A stretch of DNA of 64,000 bases from Rhodococcus sp. BP22 (GCF_014281965.1 NZ_JACFTB010000001.1:496001-560000), one strand, 5' to 3'. Positions 9,018 to 17,364 are shown, counted from the first letter of the stretch. Numbers and translations are program-made. The notes: generated by a model from the sequence alone, not told the origin.

Positions 9018-9530
9018 ATGAAAGTCCTGGCAGCAGCCCTCGTCATCACGCTGATCGCGGCAGCCGCCGGCCTGGCCGACGTCTCTCCGTCCGGGGCTTC
9101 CCCTCCGACCCCGTCGCAGGCATTTCGCTGGCCTTTGTCGCCACGACCGCCAGTGGTCAACCTTTTCGACCCTCCCGAGCATGACTGGCTCCCCGGCCAT
9201 CGCGGCGCCGACCTGGCAGGGAGCTCCAATCAGGCAGTACGCGCATCAGGGCCTGGCACAGTCGTGTTCGCGGGCCGAGTAGCAGGAAAACCCGTGGTCT
9301 CGATCGACCACCCAGGTGGACTTCGCACCACTTACGAACCGGTGACCGCCTCGGTCCACGCCGGAATGCGGGTCAGAGCCTCAGAGATTGTCGGAACGCT
9401 CGAACCGGGCCATCCAAGCTGCACGGAAGTGTGTCTGCACTGGGGTGTGCGACGAGGCCGGGAGTATCTCGATCCGTTGACGCTGGTCCACTTCACACCG
9501 ATTCGACTCAAACCTCTTCACGCGAACTAG
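9018..9530 (+). CDS. Secreted LytM/M23-family protein with altered active site (Rv2891-like)
   Basis: A 170-residue exported protein with a Sec-type signal (MKVLAAALVITLIAAAAGLA, cleavage likely near residue 20-28) and a single M23 domain. Zinc ligands H61 and D65 (HRGADL) and H141 (CLHWG) are present. The first histidine of the usual HxH motif is C139, and the catalytic histidine of the YxH segment is replaced by E107 (TYEPV). Peptidase activity is therefore doubtful, and it may instead bind peptidoglycan or activate another enzyme, as EnvC and NlpD do. Mycobacteria have a similar gene at this place beside rpsB. Confidence 0.82.
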   Translation: MKVLAAALVITLIAAAAGLADVSPSGASPPTPSQAFRWPLSPRPPVVNLFDPPEHDWLPGHRGADLAGSSNQAVRASGPGTVVFAGRVAGKPVVSIDHPGGLRTTYEPVTASVHAGMRVRASEIVGTLEPGHPSCTEVCLHWGVRRGREYLDPLTLVHFTPIRLKPLHAN

Positions 9531-9612
9531 CTCGAACAAGGTTCGACCACAACTGAATTCGAATGAGCCCACGAATCGAGGGACAAATCTGCGTGAGCCA
9601 GGCGCATCCGGC

Positions 9613-11004
9613 TCAGCGCCAAGTCGGGCCCGAGTGCCGTCCGGATGCTGCCGGAAAGTCATCGGCCACCATCGCCGCAAGCTCGACGAACGCCGAGCGT
9701 GTCTGCGGGCGAAGAAGATCCAGATCGACGACGGCACCCTCGGCCAAATGCTCGTCGAACGGTACGACGAGCACTGCGCGGCACCGTTCCAAGAAATGCT
9801 GAGTCAGCAAGTTCATATCGACTGCGGACGAACCGGGCCGAACCGAACTGATCACGACCACCGTGCGCTCGACCAAGTGCCCATAACCGTGCAGCTGAAG
9901 CCAATCGAGCGTGGCCGCTGCGCTACGCGCGCCATCGACAGCGGGTGAGGAGACGAGCACGAGTGCGTTTGCCAGTTGCAGCACGCCGTTCATCGCCGAG
10001 TGCATGATGCCCGTGCCGCAGTCGGTCAAAATCAAGTTGTAATAGACCTGAAGCATATCGATGACGGAACGGTAGTCCTCTTCGCCGAACATCTCCGATG
10101 CCGCGGGATCACGTTCTCCGGCAAGAACTTCCAATCGACTCGGCGCCTGCGAGGTGTGCGCTCGGATGTCGGAATAGCGTCGAACATTGGGAGCATCCGC
10201 CAGCAAGTCGCGCACCGTCGACGACGTCTGACGCGGAACCCGTTCACCCAGCGTTCCGAAATCGGGATTCGCATCTACCGCGATTACGCAATCACCGCGC
10301 AACGACGCGAACGTCGAACCGAGGCCCAGGGTCGTCGTGGTCTTCCCGACACCACCTTTGAGCGAGAGAAACGCGATTCGGTAGTCCCCCAGAACCGGTT
10401 GCCTTATGCGCTCCACCTGGTTGCGGTAGCGCTCCTCCGCAGTCGATTCACCAGGATTGATCACCCCACCGGTAAGTCGATGTACTCCCTTGCGCCAGCC
10501 CGACGAGGAAGTGCGCCGCGGACGCTTGAGAAGGGTGTCGGGAGCGAGATCCTGGCTGGTCGGCTGGTACTGCGCTCCGAACGGCTGATCCGGTCCCGGT
10601 GTTGCACCGGAAGCAGGGTCGCCGGGCGGATAACCGTTGGAGGTCCTACTACTGGGGGTTCGACCGCTGACGGGCTGAACCTGCTGGGAACGGGCGGTAG
10701 AAGGACCCGACCACGGTGGGGTCCAGTCATCGACGCGATCGTTGCGAGCAGGAACGGGAACTACTTGCGAGTGTGGAGCGTAGCGCGGTGGAGCCTGGCG
10801 ATCGGCCGACCGACTCGATTGCCACGGGGGTACTTGCCGGTCGCTGGTCGCGGGTTCGCCGCTGCGCGAATCCGCGTCGGCGGACGATGCCTGTGTCCAC
10901 ACCGGCTCGATCGGCGACGAGTTCGTTCGAAAAGGATGACCAGAACTCGCCTGGGCACGGATCGACCACGCGGCGCTAGCGCCTTGTGGTTGTTCGCGGT
11001 CCAC
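9613..11004 (-). CDS. EspI-like MinD/ParA-family ATPase with long disordered N-terminus
   Basis: A 463-residue protein in two parts. Roughly the first 190 residues are rich in Pro, Ser, Gln and Arg and look disordered. The C-terminal part is a MinD/ParA ATPase with a deviant Walker A (SLKGGVGKTTTT), VIAVDANPDFGTL as switch region and LILTDCGTG as Walker B. The block GWRKGVHRLTGG through STFASLRGD closely resembles EspI of the mycobacterial ESX-1 secretion locus, but no ESX genes are nearby. The GTG at 11002-11004 is preferred because GGGGGGA lies just upstream; the frame is open to 11094. Its role is unknown. xerC lies upstream on the same strand. Confidence 0.82.
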   Translation of the reverse strand: MDREQPQGASAAWSIRAQASSGHPFRTNSSPIEPVWTQASSADADSRSGEPATSDRQVPPWQSSRSADRQAPPRYAPHSQVVPVPARNDRVDDWTPPWSGPSTARSQQVQPVSGRTPSSRTSNGYPPGDPASGATPGPDQPFGAQYQPTSQDLAPDTLLKRPRRTSSSGWRKGVHRLTGGVINPGESTAEERYRNQVERIRQPVLGDYRIAFLSLKGGVGKTTTTLGLGSTFASLRGDCVIAVDANPDFGTLGERVPRQTSSTVRDLLADAPNVRRYSDIRAHTSQAPSRLEVLAGERDPAASEMFGEEDYRSVIDMLQVYYNLILTDCGTGIMHSAMNGVLQLANALVLVSSPAVDGARSAAATLDWLQLHGYGHLVERTVVVISSVRPGSSAVDMNLLTQHFLERCRAVLVVPFDEHLAEGAVVDLDLLRPQTRSAFVELAAMVADDFPAASGRHSGPTWR

Positions 11005-11144
11005 GGTCCCCCCGTATCCGGATTTCGACTTCGGCTTTGGACTCCACTGCAGTTTTCGAACTGAGCAGCAGTTACGCAACACAATACTTTGCAAACGGTT
11101 TGTTTCGCCACGACGCTACCAAACTCACCCGTGACAGGCGTGGT

Positions 11145-12074
11145 TCACGCTCGCGGATGCGCTTGGTCGTGTACCGCCCGCAATCGCTCCACCGACACAT
11201 GAGTGTAGATCTGAGTGGTTGCAAGGGAAGCATGCCCGAGCAACTCCTGCACCACACGAAGGTCGGCACCGCCCTCGAGAAGGTGGGTGGCCGCGGAGTG
11301 CCGCAACCCGTGCGGCCCTATGTCGGGCGCACCGGGTACCGCCGACACGACCTCGTGCACAGCGGTCCGGGCCTGGCGGGGATCTATACGGGCGCCTCTG
11401 CGACCCAGCAGCAGCGCGCGTCCCGAACGCTCGTTCATCAGCGCCGGACGCCCGTGCAACGACCAAGCCTCGAGGGCGTGCGCCGCTGGAACTCCGTACG
11501 GTGCCGAACGTTCTTTGTCACCCTTTCCGATCACGCGGACCACTCGTCGATCGTTATCGATGTCGTCGAGGTCGAGTCCGCACAGCTCGCCGACTCGGAT
11601 TCCGGTGGCGTACAGCATTTCCACTATCAGGCGATCTCGTAGTGCAAGTGGATCGAGCTCTGCCGCGCCGGATTGGGCCTGGGTCAGCGCCTCGGAGGCT
11701 TGACTCTGCTTGAGAACCGAAGGCAGTGAGCGCCGGACCGCCGGTGTTGCCAAACGCAGGGCTGGATCGGAGGTCATGCGGGCACTACGAGTGAGCCATG
11801 CGGTGAAGGCCCGAGCCGAGGACGTGCGTCTGGCCATCGACGTTCTAGCGGATCCGTGCCGAGCCTGATCCGCCAGCCAGGACCGGAGTACCCGCAGATC
11901 GAGGTCGGCCAGCGTTGCCGACGGGTCACGCCGGATGAGATGACGGAGCAACGACTCTGCATCGGCCACGTATGCACGCACGGTGTTGACCGATCGGTTG
12001 CGTCCGATTTCGAGATGCTCGGCATACTCCTCGAGGTGTACGCGCAGCGTCGGTGGGAGCTCGTCGTCGGCCAT
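11145..12074 (-). CDS. xerC: Site-specific tyrosine recombinase XerC
   Basis: A 309-residue tyrosine recombinase of the Xer type, which with XerD resolves chromosome dimers at dif during division. It has an N-terminal SAM-like core-binding domain ([31 protein letters not shown]) and a C-terminal catalytic domain. The catalytic set is intact: Arg in TGIRVGEL, Lys in [27 protein letters not shown] and the nucleophile in IYTHVS. Length and surroundings (between viuB and the ATPase, near dprA) match the chromosomal xerC of mycobacteria, so it is not a phage integrase. Confidence 0.94.
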   Translation of the reverse strand: MADDELPPTLRVHLEEYAEHLEIGRNRSVNTVRAYVADAESLLRHLIRRDPSATLADLDLRVLRSWLADQARHGSARTSMARRTSSARAFTAWLTRSARMTSDPALRLATPAVRRSLPSVLKQSQASEALTQAQSGAAELDPLALRDRLIVEMLYATGIRVGELCGLDLDDIDNDRRVVRVIGKGDKERSAPYGVPAAHALEAWSLHGRPALMNERSGRALLLGRRGARIDPRQARTAVHEVVSAVPGAPDIGPHGLRHSAATHLLEGGADLRVVQELLGHASLATTQIYTHVSVERLRAVHDQAHPRA

Positions 12075-12171
12075 TCACACAGCCTTACCGCTGCACTGCC
12101 GGGGAGCAACCAGCCGCGCCGGACATCCTCACCTTGTTCATCCGCCGAGACGAGATGTCAGTCGCGCTCGG

Positions 12172-12942
12172 TCACGCTTCGGCCTCGGCCAACTCACGCT
12201 TCCACACGCGGAAGGTCTCCTCGGTGCGTCCGCGTCTCCAGTAGCCGGAGATCGAAGCCCACTCAGCAGGAACACCTCGGTCCTTACGCACGTAGCCACG
12301 CAGGTTGTGCATCACGGCCTGCGCTTCGCCATGAATGAACACCTGGGCCTGGCCCGGTAGCCATTCGGTATTCCGAACGGCCTCGATCAGCGGTGAGTTG
12401 TCCCCGGCCTTGTCGTCACCGACTTCGCCGGAACCGGCCCCGCGGTGAATCCACGTGACGTCCACGAGCGCAAGCGTCTCCATGTAGATTTCGTCCTTGC
12501 GGTCCGACACCTCGACGAACACCTTCGCAATCGCGTCTTCCGGCAATGCCTCGACCGCAGCGGAGATGGCGGGGATAGCAGATTCGTCGCCGGCAAAGAG
12601 ATGCCAATCCGCCTCTGGACGCGGCTTGTAAGCGCCGTTGGGTCCATAGAGGCCGATGCGGTCGCCTGCCTTCGCGTTGGCCGCCCAAGGTCCGGCAATG
12701 CCCTCGTCGCCGTGGACGACGAAGTCGATCGCAATCTCGCGAGCGTCGACATCGACGGAGCGCACCGTATAAGTGCGCTTGACTTCCTCGTCCTCCGAGC
12801 CGAACGCGAGCTTCACGTACGAGTCGGTGAAGTCAACGGGTTGGAAGTCGTCGAATCCTGGATCGCCGAGATACACCCGCTGCATGTGCGGAGTCAGTGA
12901 TTCCGTACGCAGGACGGTCAGGACGGTTTTGCGTCGTGCCAC
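12172..12942 (-). CDS. Siderophore-interacting flavoprotein (ViuB/SIP family)
   Basis: A 256-residue member of the FAD-binding SIP family, cytoplasmic reductases that release iron from ferric siderophores. It shows the FAD-binding RTYTVRSVD motif, IDFVVHGDEGIAGPWA, LYGPNGAY, a LFAGDESAIPAI segment and the C-terminal SGYWRRGRTEE typical of SIPs. Start is GTG at 12940-12942. A perfect palindrome and an IdeR-like sequence lie about 45-65 bases upstream, which fits iron-dependent control. It corresponds to Rv2895c (viuB) in mycobacteria. Which siderophore it serves cannot be read from the sequence. Confidence 0.88.
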   Translation of the reverse strand: MARRKTVLTVLRTESLTPHMQRVYLGDPGFDDFQPVDFTDSYVKLAFGSEDEEVKRTYTVRSVDVDAREIAIDFVVHGDEGIAGPWAANAKAGDRIGLYGPNGAYKPRPEADWHLFAGDESAIPAISAAVEALPEDAIAKVFVEVSDRKDEIYMETLALVDVTWIHRGAGSGEVGDDKAGDNSPLIEAVRNTEWLPGQAQVFIHGEAQAVMHNLRGYVRKDRGVPAEWASISGYWRRGRTEETFRVWKRELAEAEA

Positions 12943-12984
12943 TTTTCAGCCTTTCCGAGCTGTTGACATAGGTTTATCGTCCAA

Positions 12985-13006
12985 AAGAGTAAGTGTTACC
13001 TAACAC
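12985..13006 (-). promoter_or_regulatory. Candidate iron-regulator (IdeR/DtxR) site with GTGTTA-CC-TAACAC palindrome
   Basis: Bases 12993-13006 form a perfect palindrome, GTGTTA and TAACAC separated by CC. The 19 bases at 12985-13003 match the DtxR/IdeR consensus at 12 positions, with one half (TTACCTAA) nearly perfect. The site sits 43-64 bases upstream of the siderophore-interacting protein start. The match is partial, so another regulator that binds the palindrome is possible. Confidence 0.4.
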
Positions 13007-13036
13007 CCTACCGTTCCCGGCGGTTCCCCAGATTTT

Positions 13037-14161
13037 TCACGGGCGAACCACCCTGGACCACCCGGTCTCGTCACTTGCTACGAACCCGTCCAGTTCCAAC
13101 AGAGGCAATACCGATCGAACAGTAGCCAGAGGCAACGACGACATATCGGAAAGCTCACGCGGCGATAGCGTTCCGGACGCAGGTAGCGCCTCGTACACCA
13201 ACAACGCCGACTCGGACAGGGCATCGATCTCGCGGAACATCGAGGGTCTACCCTCGTCGGTCTCCCCTGCCATTCCTGCTTCGGCGACCACATCGTGGGC
13301 ATCGGCAACCAAACGCGCTTCGCCTTCACGAATCATCCGGTGGCAACCCTTCGATGCCGCCGAGGTCACCGGACCGGGAACTGCAAGTACTGGGCGTCCG
13401 AGTTTGCGAGCCCACCCGGCTGTATTGCGTGCACCGCTGCGCCAACCGGCCTCCACGATGACCACAGCCGACCCGAGGCCCGCCACCAATCGATTGCGAG
13501 CGAGAAAGCGATGTTTGGCCGGCGTCGTGCCGGGAGCGTACTCACTGAGAACGGCCCCCGTCTGGGCGATTCGGTGAAGCAAGCGGGAATGTCCCGAGGG
13601 ATATGCGCGGTCGACTCCGCACGCGAGTACCGCCACCGTCGAACCACCCACGCCCAATGCTGCCCGGTGGGCGGCCGCATCGATCCCGAATGCCGCCCCC
13701 GACAAAATCGTCCAGCCGTCGACTGCCAAATCTCCGGCAATCTCGGCAGTCACGTGCTCGCCGTACGACGTGGCGGCACGTGTCCCGACGATCGACACGG
13801 CTCGTTCAGTCAACTCCGCCACCGAAACTGCGCCGAGAACCCACAAGGCCAACGGCGCGCATTGATCGGTGCCCACCGGCATCCCAGCGCCGTCGAACGC
13901 GAGAAGTTTCCACATCGGCCACTCCTCGTCATCGGGGGTGATGAGCCGACCACCCAGAGATGCAACAAGATCGAGGTCCGCGCGTGCAGTGTCGATATGC
14001 GTGCGGACCTGTAATCGCTCTCCAAGTGCCCCACGGGAGACGGCATCCGCTGCGCCTTCGGGACCTGCCTCGGCTGCGAAGTCGCAAAGTACTCGATGCG
14101 GCCCCTGAGCAACACGCGAGAGGTACGCCCAGGCCAGGCGTCGTGGATCGTGCGTCGTCAC
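13037..14161 (-). CDS. dprA: DNA-processing protein DprA
   Basis: A 374-residue DprA/Smf protein. In transformable bacteria it loads RecA on incoming single-stranded DNA; in actinobacteria its role is less clear. The Rossmann core is complete: VSIVGTRAATSYGEHV, GWTILSGAAFGIDAAAHRAAL, VAVLACGVDRAYPSGH, LSEYAPGTTPAKHRFLARNR, VVIVEAGWRSGA and KGCHRMIREGEARLV. A C-terminal winged-helix region (LSPRELSDMSSLPLATVRSVLPLLELDGFV) follows. Its start overlaps the yifB stop by four bases, so the two are translationally coupled. The sequence begins MTTHDPRRLAWAYLSRVAQGP. Confidence 0.95.
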   Translation of the reverse strand: MTTHDPRRLAWAYLSRVAQGPHRVLCDFAAEAGPEGAADAVSRGALGERLQVRTHIDTARADLDLVASLGGRLITPDDEEWPMWKLLAFDGAGMPVGTDQCAPLALWVLGAVSVAELTERAVSIVGTRAATSYGEHVTAEIAGDLAVDGWTILSGAAFGIDAAAHRAALGVGGSTVAVLACGVDRAYPSGHSRLLHRIAQTGAVLSEYAPGTTPAKHRFLARNRLVAGLGSAVVIVEAGWRSGARNTAGWARKLGRPVLAVPGPVTSAASKGCHRMIREGEARLVADAHDVVAEAGMAGETDEGRPSMFREIDALSESALLVYEALPASGTLSPRELSDMSSLPLATVRSVLPLLELDGFVASDETGWSRVVRP

Positions 14162-15666
14162 CTCATCCCCCTGTCTCGAAAGTCCAATGCGGCCCCCACC
14201 TCGCCGATGCCTGGCATGTCTCCACCCGCCAGATCGTTCAAAGTCCAGGAAACGCGAAGTGCCCGATCGGCACCTCGGGCGGTCAGCGAACCATTACGAA
14301 GCGCTCTCTCGACCGGAACCAATGCTTCACGCGAGAGTGTGAACTTCTGCCGCAGCGCCGGCCCAGGAACCTCGGCGTTTGTCCGCCACCCGTATTCGCG
14401 CCAACGTTCGGCCGCCTGCTCGCGTGCAGCGATGACGCGGGCACGCACGCGCTCGGTGGTCTCTCCTAGCTCGTCCGTCAAAGCACCGGTAGCTACTCCC
14501 ATCATGGCGATGCGCAGATCGACGCGGTCGAGAAGCGGACCGGACAGCTTGCCGAGGTACTTTCGCCGAACCATCGGCGCACAAACACAATCGGCATTTC
14601 TGGCCGGTGCACATGGGCACGGATTCGCAGCCAACACCAATTGAAAACGTGCCGGGTACCGAGCCACGCCATCGCGTCGCGCAATCCTGATCTCACCGTC
14701 CTCCAATGGAGTTCTCAACGCCTCCAACACTTTCAGACCCATCTCGGCACATTCGTCGAGGAAGAGGACGCCCCGGTGCGCTCGACTGACTGCACCTGGC
14801 TTCGCCATTCCGGTTCCACCGCCCACGAGCGCGCTCACGGACGTCGAATGGTGAGGCGCGATGAAGGGTGGCGAGGAAATCAACGGCCGCTCCGTGGTCA
14901 ACAAGCCTGCAACCGAATGAATTGCGGTCACCTCCAATGCCTCCGATTCGGTCAGGGGTGGGAGAATTCCTGGAAGTCGTTGTGCCAACATCGTCTTGCC
15001 GATTCCCGGAGGTCCAGTCAGCATGACGTGATGCGCACCGGCCGCAGCGACTTCCAACGCCCACCTCGCCTCGGACTGGCCTACCACCTCGCTCATATCC
15101 GGATATGCCACTTCTTGCTCGAATTGCCCGGGAATCGGTCGGCTCAGTTCGACTTCCCCCCGTAGCCATTCGACGACTTCCTTCAACGAACCTGCCCCGA
15201 GCACTTCGATACCGTCGACAAGACCTGCTTCCGCCAGTGCCGCGATCGGCACAACTACTCGTGACCACCTCGCACGTTTGACTGCCAACACGCCCGGCAG
15301 AACGCCGCGCACCGGACGAAGGCGTCCGTCCAATGCCAATTCGCCTAAGAACACGGTTTTTTCGAGCGATCGCCGCGGGATCTGTCTGGCTGCATCCAAA
15401 ACCGCCAACGCAAGGCCGAGATCGTAGACGGAGCCAACTTTCGGCAAAGTAGCTGGGGATAGTGCCAGAATTACCCGAGAATCCGGCCAACTATTGCCAG
15501 AATTCGTTACGGCAGCTTTTACTCGATCTCGCGACTCGTTCAATGCTGTGTCCGGGAGTCCTACCAAATGAACTCCCGGCAATCCGCGACCGATATCTGC
15601 TTCGATCTCCACTACTTGGCCATCCACACCGGACACGGCCACCGAGAAAGCGCGACCCAGTGCCAT
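14158..15666 (-). CDS. YifB/ComM-type AAA+ ATPase (Mg chelatase-like)
   Basis: A 502-residue member of the YifB family. Haemophilus ComM, a relative, is a helicase that promotes branch migration during transformation. An N-terminal Lon-like domain (ALGRAFSVAVSGVDGQVVEIEADIGRGLPGVHLVGLPD) is followed by the AAA+ domain with Walker A GPPGIGKTMLAQRLPG, Walker B GVLFLDECAEM, and a Mg-chelatase C-terminal domain. A cysteine cluster NPCPCAPARNADCVC is typical of the family. It sits between yraN and dprA with overlapping stop and start codons at both ends (TGATG with yraN, ATGA with dprA), so the three genes are one operon. Confidence 0.92.
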   Translation of the reverse strand: MALGRAFSVAVSGVDGQVVEIEADIGRGLPGVHLVGLPDTALNESRDRVKAAVTNSGNSWPDSRVILALSPATLPKVGSVYDLGLALAVLDAARQIPRRSLEKTVFLGELALDGRLRPVRGVLPGVLAVKRARWSRVVVPIAALAEAGLVDGIEVLGAGSLKEVVEWLRGEVELSRPIPGQFEQEVAYPDMSEVVGQSEARWALEVAAAGAHHVMLTGPPGIGKTMLAQRLPGILPPLTESEALEVTAIHSVAGLLTTERPLISSPPFIAPHHSTSVSALVGGGTGMAKPGAVSRAHRGVLFLDECAEMGLKVLEALRTPLEDGEIRIARRDGVARYPARFQLVLAANPCPCAPARNADCVCAPMVRRKYLGKLSGPLLDRVDLRIAMMGVATGALTDELGETTERVRARVIAAREQAAERWREYGWRTNAEVPGPALRQKFTLSREALVPVERALRNGSLTARGADRALRVSWTLNDLAGGDMPGIGEVGAALDFRDRGMR

Positions 15667-16019
15667 CAGAACACCCCGCGCAAATGTGTCACGACCGGAT
15701 CGGCACCTCGTGCCATCACGATGCCGACCACGTCGAAACGCAGTCTCACCCAGGGGCTGTCACGGTCCTCCAGCCAGGCCAGCGCGAGCTTACGTATCCG
15801 CTGTTGTTTTGCGTACGTCACCGACTCAGCCGGTGTTCCGTAGCCGGTCCCCGAACGGGTCTTCACCTCGACGAAGACGAAAACCTCGCCATCGCGCGCA
15901 ACTATGTCGAGTTCCCCGTACCGGCATCGCCAATTTTTCTCGACTATTTCCATTCCGCTATCGACCAGACGCAGAGCGGCCAAAGCCTCCCCGCGCGCCC
16001 CCAAGTCCGAATTGGACAT
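15666..16019 (-). CDS. YraN/UPF0102 family nuclease-fold protein
   Basis: A 117-residue protein of the YraN (UPF0102) family, which has an endonuclease-like fold (GARGEALAALRLVDSGMEIVEKNWRCRYGELDIVARDGEVFVFVEVKTRS). The acidic residues in GELDIVARD and the ExK of VFVEVKTR correspond to a PD-(D/E)XK arrangement, but enzymatic activity in this family is not established. The ATG at 16017-16019 has GGGGGAG four bases upstream; the frame is open further but not conserved. It is first in an operon with yifB and dprA, an arrangement also found in mycobacteria. Confidence 0.9.
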   Translation of the reverse strand: MSNSDLGARGEALAALRLVDSGMEIVEKNWRCRYGELDIVARDGEVFVFVEVKTRSGTGYGTPAESVTYAKQQRIRKLALAWLEDRDSPWVRLRFDVVGIVMARGADPVVTHLRGVF

Positions 16020-16231
16020 CGCACTCCCCCACGGTCGTCGGTTCGCCGATCTGCCGAACCCGCAACCGACGATGCGCCAACAACGAACCGAGGATTCGCA
16101 TCCCCGCAGCTCGTGAATCACCCTGTGTACAAACGAATCACCTGTGGACTACCACTGAAATTCAACTCGTTGGGGGGCCTACGTGTCGTACCCATGTGCA
16201 TGGCACTACACCCCAGAAGGCACTACGAACA

Positions 16232-16268
16232 GAGCAATGCCCCGACCTTCTCGGTCGGGGCATTGCTC
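16232..16268. terminator. Long hairpin terminator downstream of lsr2-like gene
   Basis: A perfect 16-base inverted repeat (16232-16247 with 16253-16268, loop TTCTC; core GCAATGCCCCGACC) lies 40 bases after the lsr2-like stop and before yraN. Neither side has a T run, as is common for actinobacterial terminators, so this call rests on stem strength and position. Confidence 0.65.
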
Positions 16269-16309
16269 GAAGTCCAGCTACGTGGATGAAATCCCTACGG
16301 GGGATGAAC

Positions 16310-16648
16310 TCAGTGCGCTGCTTCGTACGCTGCTTGCACGTCCTGGCTGATTCGACCGCGGGCACTCACGTCATAACCATTTTCCCGCGCCCATGCGCGA
16401 ATGTCCTGCAGATCGACCTTGCCACGAGCGGAGGCCGGTGAAGTCTTGCGTGCTCGACGACCCGATACTTTCTCTGAATGCTCGATCCAGAATGCCAACT
16501 GCTCGTGCAGTTCGTTTGCATGCTTCAGGTTCAGGTCGATGCTGTACTGATTGCCACCGATACTGAATTCGATGGTTTCACCCTGTCCGTCCTTGATGAC
16601 CGAACCGTCGACATCATCGATCATTTGGACGAGTGTCTTGCGTGCCAT
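16310..16648 (-). CDS. lsr2: Lsr2-family H-NS-like nucleoid protein
   Basis: A 112-residue Lsr2 protein that bridges and silences AT-rich DNA, as H-NS does in enterobacteria. It has the N-terminal dimerisation domain (MARKTLVQMIDDVDGS through NQYSIDLNLKHANELHEQLAFWI), a basic linker (SGRRARKTSPASARGK) and the C-terminal DNA-binding domain (DLQDIRAWARENGYDVSARGRISQDVQAAYEAAH) whose RGR motif reads the AT minor groove. GAGG precedes the ATG at 16648. Canonical lsr2 lies near lysS and clpC in many actinobacteria, so this copy between yraN and DUF2469 may be a second paralogue. The 240 bases upstream are AT-rich, which may allow autorepression. Confidence 0.93.
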   Translation of the reverse strand: MARKTLVQMIDDVDGSVIKDGQGETIEFSIGGNQYSIDLNLKHANELHEQLAFWIEHSEKVSGRRARKTSPASARGKVDLQDIRAWARENGYDVSARGRISQDVQAAYEAAH

Positions 16649-16890
16649 GTCCGAACCTCTAACAGTCGAGGGAAGTGCTTATAGAGCCGTTTCTACCACC
16701 AATTGGCTCATTCTCCCAACATTGGACAGAAATCCACAGCAACGTTTCAGCTTTCATATCGAGCAAATGCAGCCCATTTCGAGACATCCACAAAAGATGC
16801 GAGCAGCCAATTCGCTTGTCCTGCAATCAATGCGGAATTGACTCTCACGCTATTCGATCACCGATTGCGGCGATTCACTCGGCTGAAAAG

Positions 16891-17049
16891 TTACTGCTGC
16901 ACAATCGACCACAAAACCTGACCGAGTACGAAGCACAGCGCGGCCGCGCCGATCAATTGAGCACACATGACGAGTGTCTTGCGCGAGCGTCGCCGGCCTA
17001 CGAGATAGGTACCGGCAGCGATCAACAGCAGCCACAGTGTTACCGACAC
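16891..17049 (-). CDS. Small two-helix membrane protein (52 residues), unknown function
   Basis: A 52-residue reading frame starts with GTG at 17047-17049, nine bases after the DUF2469 stop, and ends TAA at 16891-16893. It is composed of two hydrophobic segments, about residues 4-18 (TLWLLLIAAGTYLV) and 30-50 (AQLIGAAALCFVLGQVLWSIV), joined by a strongly basic loop (GRRRSRKT). That pattern predicts a hairpin in the membrane with a cytoplasmic positive loop. The ribosome binding site is weak, so translation is probably coupled to DUF2469. No family was recognised; the amino-acid pattern and position argue against a chance frame. Confidence 0.68.
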   Translation of the reverse strand: MSVTLWLLLIAAGTYLVGRRRSRKTLVMCAQLIGAAALCFVLGQVLWSIVQQ

Positions 17050-17058
17050 GGGAAATAT

Positions 17059-17364
17059 CTACTCGGGCAAACGCAGGTCGGTCTTCTCGAGTTCCTCGAT
17101 GTTGACGTCCTTGAACGTGATCACCCGAACATGCTTGACGAAACGTGCCGGTCTGTACATATCCCACACCCAGGAATCGGACATTCGCAGTTCGAAATAG
17201 ATCTCGCCGTCCGCGTTGTGGGGAATGAGCTCGACGGAGTTGGCGAGATAGAACCGGCGTTCCGTCTCGACCACATAGTTGAACTGACCGACGATGTCCC
17301 GGTACTCCCGATACAACGAGAGCTCCATCTCGGTTTCGTACTTTTCGAGATCCTCGGCACTCAT
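17059..17364 (-). CDS. DUF2469 conserved actinobacterial protein (Rv2901c-like)
   Basis: A 101-residue acidic protein that is strongly conserved across actinobacteria and has no known function. It begins MSAEDLEKYETEMELSLYREYRDIVGQFNYVVETERRFYLAN and contains a conserved aromatic stretch, MSDSWVWDMYRPARFVKHVRVITFKDVNIEEL. It appears soluble. It follows rnhB on the same strand with a gap of 40 bases, as in mycobacteria, so it belongs to the lepB-rnhB transcription unit. The 52-residue membrane protein gene follows nine bases after its stop. Confidence 0.92.
   Translation of the reverse strand: MSAEDLEKYETEMELSLYREYRDIVGQFNYVVETERRFYLANSVELIPHNADGEIYFELRMSDSWVWDMYRPARFVKHVRVITFKDVNIEELEKTDLRLPE

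Noticed and set aside
11145-12074. A tyrosine recombinase that might mark a prophage or integrative element
   Set aside because: It has the length and context of the chromosomal XerC, and no phage genes, tRNA or att-like repeats are nearby.
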